A stretch of 8,333 nucleotides of DNA from NCBI GenBank assembly GCA_018267435.1, contig JAFDYM010000514.1, forward strand, positions 1-8,333, read 5' to 3'. The DNA is from Bacteroidota bacterium. GTDB taxonomy: Bacteria > Bacteroidota > Bacteroidia > Chitinophagales > LD1. The notes under the pieces were generated by a model. It had not been told where the DNA came from. It ran no database searches and saw nothing but the letters and a program-made list of their open reading frames with translations. The translations under genes were made by a program, and so were the position numbers. Below, piece by piece: positions 1 through 6,490 of this stretch; within the stretch, counting starts at the first letter, position 1; each line of letters starts with the position of its first letter.

Positions 1-53
1 GAGCTTGCAAGACATTGCACGGCGCAGACTTTTAAGAATGATTTTCTTCTCAT
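1..53 (-). CDS. 5' end of an exported protein, possibly Tat-dependent (partial)
   Basis: An ATG at 53-51 overlaps the TGA stop of the di-haem cytochrome gene (52-50) as ATGA, the classic arrangement for translational coupling. The frame stays open for 17 codons to the window edge and reads MRRKSFLKVCAVQCLAS. This is a basic start followed by a hydrophobic, Cys-containing stretch, as in an export signal. RKSFLK resembles a twin-arginine motif with the second Arg replaced by Lys. In Bacteroidota such N-termini occur on Tat-exported redox proteins, for example Rieske-type iron-sulfur proteins, but too little is visible to name a product. The overlap suggests that it is expressed with, and perhaps works with, the cytochrome. 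The frame and overlap are seen directly; the export route is inference. Confidence 0.5.
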   Translation of the reverse strand, partial: MRRKSFLKVCAVQCLAS

Positions 54-1222
54 AGGGATTCCAAAAAGGTTATGATTTTTTGTTTTTCTGCTGCCGATAA
101 TTCCTTGAATTGGTTCGCGCTTTTCTCAGCTTCTCCACCATGCATTATTATCGCTTCTTCTATACTTTTCGCCCGACCATCGTGCAGAAGGAAATAGCTG
201 CCGCCCTGCGAATTCTTTGATAATCCTAAGCCCCATAATGCAGGTGTGCGCCATTCCTGTGGCAAAGCACTGCCTTCGGTATATCCATCATTCAACGCAT
301 TACCCATATCATGCAACAACAAATCGGTAAATGGATGGAACTCTTTGTTGGACAATGCGGATATACTTGAGCTACGTGTATGTAATATTTCCCTATGGCA
401 TTTTTCACACCCTGCTATTTTGAATAGTTCTTTACCTCTTATAATATCTCCATTGCCTTCGTTACGCGCTATAGGTGCTTTCAACGTTTGTAAGTAAAAT
501 ACTACATCCAATACTGTTTGCGTTGCTACTTCAGGATCAACTTCCTGATGCGTATAAGTATCATATGGCTCATAAAGGGAGGTTATACCTATGTCCTGAT
601 TATAAGCATTCGCAGTTTGTTGCAATAGATTGAAAACACTTCCCTTCTTGCCAAATCTGCATATATATCTGCCGTTATTACTTTGTGAATTTTGAGACGA
701 TGCTACGTATGCTGGTATATAGTTCCAGTTAGGAACTCCTGAAATTCCATCTGCATCTATGTCATTAGGGTCAGCCATTGCCAATATATCGGCATCGCTT
801 ACCAACTCTATAAAGCCTAATCCTGTGTTAGCCGGGGGCATAAAAATACTGGACGCTGCACCATTTGGAATCTGTTCCGGCATATAGCCAGGTATAGATC
901 TATGCTGCAATTGTGGCCCACCAAATTGCAAATAAGTATTAGTTGTATCTGATTGCCCGAAACGAGTAAGTGATGAGAATGGATGACCTTTTCCATCCCC
1001 TGCATGACAGGCTCCGCATGAAGTGGCAACAAACAATGGCCCCAATCCATTTTCTGTAGTGAATATTTCATTGTTAAAGGCTCTATCGCCATTTAAAAAG
1101 CGCATGCTTTCTTCGGCGTTAAGACCTTCTACAGGACCATCAAGAATTTCATTCTCAGGAGGTAACTTTGTGCATGCCGCTATGAGAAACAGAAAGAGAA
1201 AGGATAATGTATATCGCTGCAT
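50..1222 (-). CDS. Di-haem c-type cytochrome lipoprotein, DUF1111 / di-haem oxidoreductase family (putative thiol oxidoreductase)
   Basis: A 390-residue exported lipoprotein with a short signal peptide and lipobox LIAAC (Cys17). Two CxxCH haem c sites are visible: CGACH at residues 69-73 in the N-terminal half and CEKCH at 272-276 in a C-terminal cytochrome c-like domain. Other segments I recognise from the DUF1111 (DHOR) family are LLLHDMG (301-307), RTPALWGLG (325-333) and LLHDGRAKSIEEAIIMHGG (345-363). Length fits the family, usually about 400-500 residues. Both haems would be attached in the periplasm, with the lipid Cys tethering the protein to a membrane. Family members are annotated as thiol oxidoreductases on thin evidence, so the substrate is unknown. 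It has its own promoter after a terminator and overlaps the next gene by ATGA, so it belongs to a unit separate from the metal-efflux operon. Confidence 0.9.
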   Translation of the reverse strand: MQRYTLSFLFLFLIAACTKLPPENEILDGPVEGLNAEESMRFLNGDRAFNNEIFTTENGLGPLFVATSCGACHAGDGKGHPFSSLTRFGQSDTTNTYLQFGGPQLQHRSIPGYMPEQIPNGAASSIFMPPANTGLGFIELVSDADILAMADPNDIDADGISGVPNWNYIPAYVASSQNSQSNNGRYICRFGKKGSVFNLLQQTANAYNQDIGITSLYEPYDTYTHQEVDPEVATQTVLDVVFYLQTLKAPIARNEGNGDIIRGKELFKIAGCEKCHREILHTRSSSISALSNKEFHPFTDLLLHDMGNALNDGYTEGSALPQEWRTPALWGLGLSKNSQGGSYFLLHDGRAKSIEEAIIMHGGEAEKSANQFKELSAAEKQKIITFLESL

Positions 1223-1239
1223 TTATTCGATTGATAACA

Positions 1240-1269
1240 CAAAGCTAAATCATATTTAGTCATTTCAAG
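1240..1269 (-). promoter_or_regulatory. Bacteroidota-type promoter for the di-haem cytochrome gene
   Basis: Read on the minus strand, 1247-1240 is TAGCTTTG, a full match to the Bacteroidota -7 consensus TAnnTTTG. Eighteen bases upstream, 1269-1266 reads CTTG, one mismatch from the -33 element TTTG. The -7 box ends 17 nt before the ATG at 1222, giving a short leader without a clear Shine-Dalgarno sequence, which is usual in this phylum. The match is seen; activity is inferred. Confidence 0.6.
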
Positions 1270-1273
1270 AAAT

Positions 1274-1295
1274 ATTTTTAGATAATTCTAAAAAT
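1274..1295. promoter_or_regulatory. Perfect 9-bp inverted repeat, candidate operator
   Basis: ATTTTTAGA and its exact reverse complement TCTAAAAAT flank the 4-base spacer TAAT. The dyad starts four bases upstream of the -33-like element of the cytochrome promoter, a position suited to an activator or repressor. The AT-rich core TAGATAATTCTA loosely recalls Fur/PerR-type boxes, but that resemblance is weak and I do not assign a regulator. It is not GC-rich, and a stronger terminator lies nearby, so a terminator role is unlikely. Confidence 0.4.
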
Positions 1296-1341
1296 AAAAA
1301 TGCTATTAGTCGAATCCTAAAAGGTTATAAAGTCTCTAAAT

Positions 1342-1369
1342 AAAAAAGGGCCCCGCTTTCGCAGGACCC
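1342..1369 (-). terminator. Rho-independent terminator of the metal-efflux/lipoprotein transcription unit
   Basis: On the minus strand, 1369-1348 forms a 9-pair stem closed by a GNRA-type loop (GC-GAAA-GC). The stem includes two G-T wobbles, is otherwise GC-rich, and runs directly into six T residues (1347-1342). On the plus strand the wobbles become C-A mismatches and no T tract follows, so it acts only on minus-strand transcripts. It lies 38 nt after the lipoprotein stop codon and separates the operon from the cytochrome promoter. Confidence 0.85.
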
Positions 1370-1407
1370 AGTTCTAACCAAAAAAAGGTTTGTATGCTAT
1401 ACTTAAA

Positions 1408-1785
1408 TCAATTCACGTTGAACATTAGACTTTTCGTTGTTTCAGCGTTGTCGTGGTCGGTAAAAATTACTTGTAAGTGATGTTGGCCACTATCCGCCAA
1501 TACAGTTGTATAACTTATATTAAAAGACTTAGCAGAATGAACTGTAGGAAGGTCTCCAATAATAGTATCTCCAACGTGATTTGTTAGTATGATAGCCGCT
1601 TCGTGCAATGCATTATCATCTGTAGCTACCCCTTCAATAGTGAGCGTGCTCCCAATCGCATAAGATTGCCATTCGGTTGGTGAGTTAAGCGTAATCTTGG
1701 GCGCTTGGTTATCTGCTTTCTTACTACACCCGGCAGCAAGAAGTATGAAAGAAGAAAGGAATAGTATCGCTGTATTGAATTTCAT
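1408..1785 (-). CDS. Small lipoprotein with an Ig-like domain (DUF4625-like)
   Basis: A 125-residue protein with an export signal ending in the lipobox LAAGC (Cys20), so it should be lipid-anchored. After a short linker, residues 29-125 begin with APKITLNSP and alternate beta-type stretches such as STLTIEGVATDD and HHLQVIFTDHDN. This is the pattern of a single Ig/cadherin-like beta-sandwich seen in small Bacteroidota lipoproteins, some of which are assigned to DUF4625. That assignment is from memory and tentative. There are no Cys residues beyond the lipobox and no enzymatic motif. It lies 45 nt after the frameshifted small gene and just before a strong terminator. No separate promoter was recognised, so it is probably the last gene of the efflux operon. 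Function is unknown. Confidence 0.75.
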   Translation of the reverse strand: MKFNTAILFLSSFILLAAGCSKKADNQAPKITLNSPTEWQSYAIGSTLTIEGVATDDNALHEAAIILTNHVGDTIIGDLPTVHSAKSFNISYTTVLADSGQHHLQVIFTDHDNAETTKSLMFNVN

Positions 1786-1830
1786 TTTTTGTTCTTGAGT
1801 TTAAGTATTTGAATTGTTTCATGATTGCGT

Positions 1831-2206
1831 TTACACATATTCCGGCGGTTGAAACAATTCTGTAGCTATGTCTTTAACTTGCATTGAAATGGAGTACGGC
1901 AAATAGTTGAAAGGTTTACTACAGTAAACATGTTCACTACTTATATCCCCATGCCATTGCAATATAAACTCTACATCATCCTTTAGCTTTATCGAATTCT
2001 GCCTTCCCTCACTGCTCTGTAACTGCTTTTTCAAATGGCAATGTGCCTTACACTTTGAATTAGGTATGCCTCGCTCAATACATACATATCTTTCTAGGTA
2101 AGCACGGTTTCAGGTTAAATTCCAAGCATACGAATAGATTACCCATACCTTGTACAAGGAATGCCAATGAAAGCAAGAAAAGCAAAAGTCTATTCGGGAA
2201 GTTCAT
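1831..2206 (-). pseudogene. Small Cys-motif secreted/membrane protein of Bacteroidota metal loci, broken by a one-base frameshift
   Basis: From the ATG at 2206 the frame reads a hydrophobic leader (RLLLFLLSLAFLVQG) and ends with LFVCLEFNL before going out of frame and stopping at 2077. The frame that carries on starts just after a TGA at 2112 and reads NRAYLERYVCIERGIP, then SKCKAHCHLKKQL, ending in QPPEYV at 1831. Skipping one base within the AAA at 2110-2108 joins them as EFNL-NRAYLERYVC and gives one 124-residue protein. The join matches a small Bacteroidota family I recall, with the layout N-terminal membrane segment, FxLNxxYI, CxxR, P, CxxxC-L, and a C-terminal HPP-like tail. Those proteins often sit beside metal exporters; their role is unknown, though the Cys pattern invites a metal-binding guess. 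The start is 18 nt after the ATPase stop. Either a real inactivating mutation or a sequence error could explain the break. Confidence 0.7.
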
Positions 2207-2224
2207 AAACACTGGTACTGTTGC

Positions 2225-4246
2225 CTATTTGAAATTTATGCGCTGCAGCCGCACAGCATTCAGTATTGCTAATAAAGCTACACCGACATCGGCAAACACT
2301 GCCTCCCACATAGTTGCTATACCGCCTGCACCTAAGCCCAACACTATTATCTTAACTACGAATGCAAGGGCTATGTTCTGCCAAACAATACGGTTAGTAG
2401 CGCGGCCGATCTCTATAGCTTTTGCTATTTTAGAGGGTTGGTCAGTTTGAATTATCACATCCGCAGTTTCTATAGCTGCATCGCTACCTAAGCCGCCCAT
2501 GGCAATACCAACATCGCTTAGTGCAAGTACTGGTGCATCGTTGATTCCATCGCCCACAAAGGCAACAACCCTGCTTGTATCGGCTTTTACCTCTTTAACT
2601 TTCTCCACCTTTTGTTCAGGCAGTAGGTTTCCGAAAGCATCGTCTATACCCAAAACTTTTGAAACCTTATCTACCACAGTCTGCTTATCACCCGAAAGCA
2701 TAACTGTTTTAATCTTCATCTCGTGAAGCTTTTTTATGGCTTCCGCACTGTCTTCTTTTATCTCGTCCGCAATGGTTATATATCCAGCCAATTTGCCGTC
2801 AACAGCTACCACAACAATGGTATCGGTAACACCTTTTACCTTATCGTCTACGGCAACACCTTCTTTCTCCATTAGCTTGATATTACCTGCAAGGATTGTC
2901 TTACCGTTAACAATACCTTTCAATCCATGTCCGCTTATTTCCTCTAACGATTCTACATTTAGTTTCTGGGCTTCTTCGCCAGCTTTCTCAACAATGGCCT
3001 GGGCTATAGGGTGTGTTGATTTCGATTCCACCTCAGCTGCCAAGGGAAGCCAATCGTTTTCCTGTATATCATAGCTGATCACTTCCTGTACCTTGAATAC
3101 ACCTTTCGTCAGTGTACCTGTTTTATCCATAACTACCGTATTTACCTTGGTCATCAGGTCAAGGAAATTCGACCCTTTGAATAAAATACCGTTACGTGAT
3201 GCTGCACCGATACCACCAAAATAGCCAAGAGGTATGGAAATAACCAAGGCGCAAGGACAAGAGATAACTAAGAACACGAGAGCCCTATATAGCCATTGTG
3301 TGAAAACGTAATCATTCACAAAGAAGTAAGGTAAGGCGGCAATACCAATGGCAAGAAAAACAACGATAGGCGTATAGATTTTAGAGAACTTTCTGATGAA
3401 AAGTTCTGTTTTAGCTTTCCTCGATGCTGCATCCTGTACCAAAGTCAATATCCTCGCCAAAGAACTATCGTTATAGAGCTTAGTTACTTTTAGTTCAACT
3501 ACGATTCCCTGGTTAATCATACCAGCAAGTACAGTATCTCCTGTAGTGATTTCTGTGGGTGCACTTTCTCCAGTTAAGGCAGCAGTGTTGAATGCGCTTC
3601 CCTTGCTTAGCATTTCGCCATCTAAAGGCACTTTTTCCCCCGCCTTTATCTGTATGGTTTCGCCAACCTGAACAGTAGTAGGGTCAACTTCGGCATAACT
3701 ACCGTTCCTATTTACCATTGCTGTTGAAGGGCGTATATCCAACAATGCCTTTATACTACGCTTAGCCCGATTTACAGCTGCGCTTTGGAATAGTTCCCCT
3801 ACAGTGTAAAACAACATTACAGCTACAGCTTCGGGATATTCACCTATGGCCATCGCGCCGATAGTTGCTACGCTCATAAGGAAGAACTCTGTAAAAAACT
3901 CTCTCTGCCATATTGCCTTCGCGGCATCGATTACTACAGGTAGTCCTACAGGAATATATGCTGCGATATACCATCCCAAGCGGAAATAGCCTTTAAAGAA
4001 ACCTGTCTTGAGATAATTATCGAATACAATTCCAAGTATCAGCATAACAAAGCTGATTGTAGCGGGTGCGTATGTCTTCAGCAACGACATCTTGCCACCT
4101 TCTTCTCCATGGTCATGGTCGTGCGAATGCTCTTCTCCGTTGTCGTCCTCTCCAAGCTTTTTCGCTTGCACGTTTATCTTCTCTTCCTGTCCACAGCAAT
4201 CACGATTGCTACTACTGTGGTCATGCTTAATTTTATCTTCAGCCAT
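2225..4246 (-). CDS. cadA: Heavy-metal P1B-2-type ATPase, Zn2+/Cd2+/Pb2+ exporter (CadA/ZntA group)
   Basis: A 673-residue inner-membrane pump driven by ATP. In order: a soluble tail (1-52) with DCCGQ (16-20) and a His/Asp-rich stretch HSHDHDHGEE (40-49); two N-terminal membrane hairpins; the actuator with TGES (225-228); the membrane metal site CPC (330-332); phosphorylation site DKTGTLT (Asp374); the nucleotide-binding HP motif STHP (410-413); the hinge GDGIND (565-570); and the last two membrane helices. Lys632 in TM7 and Asp653 in TM8, 21 residues apart as in E. coli ZntA, together with CPC mark the Zn/Cd/Pb class. The usual N-terminal HMA domain is missing and seems replaced by the His/Cys tail. 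It starts 43 nt after the HXXEE gene. The exact metal cannot be read from sequence. Confidence 0.95.
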   Translation of the reverse strand: MAEDKIKHDHSSSNRDCCGQEEKINVQAKKLGEDDNGEEHSHDHDHGEEGGKMSLLKTYAPATISFVMLILGIVFDNYLKTGFFKGYFRLGWYIAAYIPVGLPVVIDAAKAIWQREFFTEFFLMSVATIGAMAIGEYPEAVAVMLFYTVGELFQSAAVNRAKRSIKALLDIRPSTAMVNRNGSYAEVDPTTVQVGETIQIKAGEKVPLDGEMLSKGSAFNTAALTGESAPTEITTGDTVLAGMINQGIVVELKVTKLYNDSSLARILTLVQDAASRKAKTELFIRKFSKIYTPIVVFLAIGIAALPYFFVNDYVFTQWLYRALVFLVISCPCALVISIPLGYFGGIGAASRNGILFKGSNFLDLMTKVNTVVMDKTGTLTKGVFKVQEVISYDIQENDWLPLAAEVESKSTHPIAQAIVEKAGEEAQKLNVESLEEISGHGLKGIVNGKTILAGNIKLMEKEGVAVDDKVKGVTDTIVVVAVDGKLAGYITIADEIKEDSAEAIKKLHEMKIKTVMLSGDKQTVVDKVSKVLGIDDAFGNLLPEQKVEKVKEVKADTSRVVAFVGDGINDAPVLALSDVGIAMGGLGSDAAIETADVIIQTDQPSKIAKAIEIGRATNRIVWQNIALAFVVKIIVLGLGAGGIATMWEAVFADVGVALLAILNAVRLQRINFK

Positions 4247-4289
4247 ATTTTCATATTTAGTTTTAAGTGAAGCCTATTTGTTTTTTGTA

Positions 4290-4835
4290 TCAACTTTTTT
4301 TCGCAAGCCTGTACATACCCCACCATGCCATCGGCGCCAATAGAATTACGCTTGCCATGCCTGGGAAATAGCTATAGGGCTTGTCGATGAATAAAGGGAA
4401 AATGAAATGCGCCAGTTCAGTTATGCCCATGGATGCAAAGAACGTCCAAGCCAGGTAATAGCCGAAAGCGTAGTTGCGTTTAGTGAGGATAGGTATTGCT
4501 ATCCATGCCCCTACAGATAAGGCTACAAGCAAAATCACGGTAACACTTGTAATTTCTGGTGTAGCCGTTCCAGTTATGGCGGAAAGCTGGTCGAAAAACT
4601 TCATAACCTTTTCCTCTACGCGATGCAGTATGAATAGCCCAAGCGTAACCCAAAAGGCAAGCTTGAAATTCTTAAAAGGTGGCTGTGCCGGAACGAACAA
4701 CCATAACAGAAACCCGCCAAGAAAACCAGCGGTAAAGATAAGTGCCGTCCAAGGTCCAAAAGCCGCATAGCCAATACCAAGAATAAGGGCGGTAAACAGA
4801 AAAGCTATAGCGATTGTTGTTTTGTTCTTCTGCAT
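4290..4835 (-). CDS. HXXEE-motif integral membrane protein
   Basis: I chose the ATG at 4835, giving 181 residues. It lies 20 nt after the preceding stop and follows an A-rich leader, whereas the longer start at 4874 (194 residues) lies inside the upstream gene. About six membrane segments are visible (roughly residues 7-24, 28-48, 57-72, 97-117, 124-146 and 161-177). HRVEE at 71-75 sits at the end of the third segment, and ELAH at 140-143 in the fifth; both place acidic and His residues at or near the membrane. The first motif matches the HXXEE family (PF13787), which has no established biochemical role. Its place between an RND efflux set and a Zn/Cd ATPase suggests a part in metal handling, but this is guilt by association. 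Confidence 0.8.
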   Translation of the reverse strand: MQKNKTTIAIAFLFTALILGIGYAAFGPWTALIFTAGFLGGFLLWLFVPAQPPFKNFKLAFWVTLGLFILHRVEEKVMKFFDQLSAITGTATPEITSVTVILLVALSVGAWIAIPILTKRNYAFGYYLAWTFFASMGITELAHFIFPLFIDKPYSYFPGMASVILLAPMAWWGMYRLAKKS

Positions 4836-4855
4836 TGTTTTGATTTTAGTTTGAT

Positions 4856-5166
4856 TTATTCTTCCCATTTCCATCCTCTCAATTCATAGTATCTTCTTCG
4901 AGGCGTAGCTTTAAATGGATGGATGCTGTTCCTTTTGCACCATACGAAGTGGAAAATGCTTCCCGCTACAACGGGTACCCACGGTATGAATAATGCCCAA
5001 TGCCGTATCCAATAATATGCGCCGATGGTAAGGCCATAGATGACAAACCATTTTAAAATCTTTCGCAAGAAAGATGTCTCTACCTCAAAGCGTGCGTAAA
5101 GTGCCGAAAGGATTATTTGCAGTATAATTAGTTCGCAAGTTCAAGTTCTATACCTATGTTCAACAT
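4856..5166 (-). CDS. Small conserved membrane protein with apparent one-base deletion near its 5' end
   Basis: The clear part (5068-4856, first possible start TTG) encodes LRKILKWFVIYGLTIGAYYW, another hydrophobic stretch, FHFVWCKRNSIHPF, and a conserved-looking tail YYELRGWKWEE. The same frame stays protein-like upstream to a TGA at 5143, adding a membrane segment LIILQIILSALYA and FEVETSF, but it has no ATG. An ATG at 5166, 31 nt after the adaptor stop, opens another frame (MLNIGIELELAN) that ends at 5130. Adding one base around 5134-5131 would join the two into a protein of about 103 residues with two to three membrane segments. I recall similar small Bacteroidota proteins of unknown function. 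Alternatively the TTG start at 5068 is real and the protein has 70 residues. It lies in the operon between the adaptor and HXXEE genes. Confidence 0.65.
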
Positions 5167-5197
5167 ATCAAATCGTTGGTTTTATTGAAACTATATC

Positions 5198-6481
5198 CTA
5201 ATGATGGTGCTCGCCTCCTGAGTTAGTCATTTTAGCAAGTATGAAAAATGCACCCTTCACCACTACTTTTGCATCAACAGGTACTTCGGCAAGGGGAGTA
5301 ATTTCTGTATAACCAACATCAGTCGTCCCTTTCCTTACTGGTATTCGTTCGAAGGATGTACCTTCATCATGCTGGTGGCCTTCATTACCATGTGCAGGCT
5401 TATCTTCAGCTTCGTGGTCGTGGGCTTCTCCTGCCTCGTGTGTATGTGCTTCTTCCTTATGCTCGTGCTCCTCCTTATCGGTAACAATGAAAATGTAATC
5501 CTGTCCTTGGAAATTGACAATCGCATCGCTTGGAACTGCATCCAGCATCGCATTGTCCAAACTAACAAGCGCAGTAATGTTCATGCCATCTATCAAGCCA
5601 GCTTTTTGTCCTTTAACGGCGGCATGCACAGCAACGGCCTTGCTGCCATCCTCAAAGGTGTTGCTGATACCATATATTTCGGCATCATACTCCCGGCCTG
5701 CATTGTTGGTTAGCGTAAAGTGTATTGTCTGACCGACCTTCAGTTTTGGCAAATCCTTTTCGTACACATACAAGTCAAGGTGCAATTGGCTATTATCTAC
5801 AATTTCTGCTACAGGCAGGTTTACTTCAACATACGAGCCGATGTTCACTAACACCTTGCTCACCGATCCTCCTATAGGTGCGCTTACGCTCAATACACTT
5901 TGTAGGTTCTCACTTGTAAGTGAAGCAGCGTTTATACCAATAAGCTCCAGTTGTTTTTGCAGGCTTGCTTTTCTTGCCTTCAGCATTTTTAGTTCCGCAT
6001 CTGCTTGTTGGAATGTTTTAGCAGAGCTTGCATTGCCTTCGCGCAATGTCTTCTGCCTGTCATATTCCAACTGTGCCAACTCTGCTTTTGCCGAGGTACT
6101 CAGAAATTCCTCTTGCATGGTAATGAAAGTAGGATTAGAGATAGTAGCTATTTTCTGCCCTTTACTTACTATACCACCTGGCTGTACCAAGATGCTCTTT
6201 ACCACACCGCCGTATGTTGCCGTTGCACTCGCCCTGTTTTGGTTCGGCACGTTCAACACGCCGTTGGCTTTTAGCGAGGCTGTAAGCTGTTTCTTTTCTA
6301 TACTACCAAGTTCAACATTGATAGCTTTCATCTGTTCGGCAGTAAGTGTTGCCACTGTACCTGCTTCCTCTTCCTCATGGCCTTGCTCAGTCTCTGTCGC
6401 TTCAGCCGTATTGCCTTTGTCCTTACATGCTGTAAACAAAAGCAAAATTGAAAGAATTGATAGAATGATATATTTCTTCAT
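5198..6481 (-). CDS. czcB: CzcB-type RND periplasmic adaptor lipoprotein with His-rich insert
   Basis: A 427-residue membrane fusion protein that links an inner-membrane RND pump to its outer-membrane channel. Signal peptide and lipobox LFTAC (Cys19) predict a lipid anchor. The two lipoyl-like halves are visible at about 88-118 (GGVVKSILVQPGGIVSKGQK) and 198-228 (SAPIGGSVSKVLVNIGSYVE). Between them lies a coiled-coil hairpin (about 120-185), followed by a beta-barrel domain (about 230-310) and a membrane-proximal domain split by an insert. That insert (339-371) holds nine His among many Glu/Asp, and the protein ends in HHH (425-427); an acidic stretch with His35 follows the lipobox. This matches metal-binding CzcB proteins and suggests Zn, Co or Cd rather than drug efflux. 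It starts 9 nt after the pump/channel gene, so the two are surely cotranscribed. Confidence 0.93.
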   Translation of the reverse strand: MKKYIILSILSILLLFTACKDKGNTAEATETEQGHEEEEAGTVATLTAEQMKAINVELGSIEKKQLTASLKANGVLNVPNQNRASATATYGGVVKSILVQPGGIVSKGQKIATISNPTFITMQEEFLSTSAKAELAQLEYDRQKTLREGNASSAKTFQQADAELKMLKARKASLQKQLELIGINAASLTSENLQSVLSVSAPIGGSVSKVLVNIGSYVEVNLPVAEIVDNSQLHLDLYVYEKDLPKLKVGQTIHFTLTNNAGREYDAEIYGISNTFEDGSKAVAVHAAVKGQKAGLIDGMNITALVSLDNAMLDAVPSDAIVNFQGQDYIFIVTDKEEHEHKEEAHTHEAGEAHDHEAEDKPAHGNEGHQHDEGTSFERIPVRKGTTDVGYTEITPLAEVPVDAKVVVKGAFFILAKMTNSGGEHHH

Positions 6482-6490
6482 TGTCTTAAA

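Noticed and set aside
1274..1295. Dyad as a second terminator
   Set aside because: The stem has almost no GC pairs, a much better terminator lies at 1369-1342, and the dyad adjoins a promoter.
2075..2112. Programmed frameshifting in the small Cys-motif gene
   Set aside because: No slippery heptamer or obvious stimulatory hairpin is visible; mutation or sequence error is simpler.
4856..4874. Longer HXXEE start at 4874 overlapping the upstream gene
   Set aside because: The extra 13 residues (MEMGRINQTKIKT) are polar and unlike the membrane segment that follows, while the ATG at 4835 has normal operon spacing.
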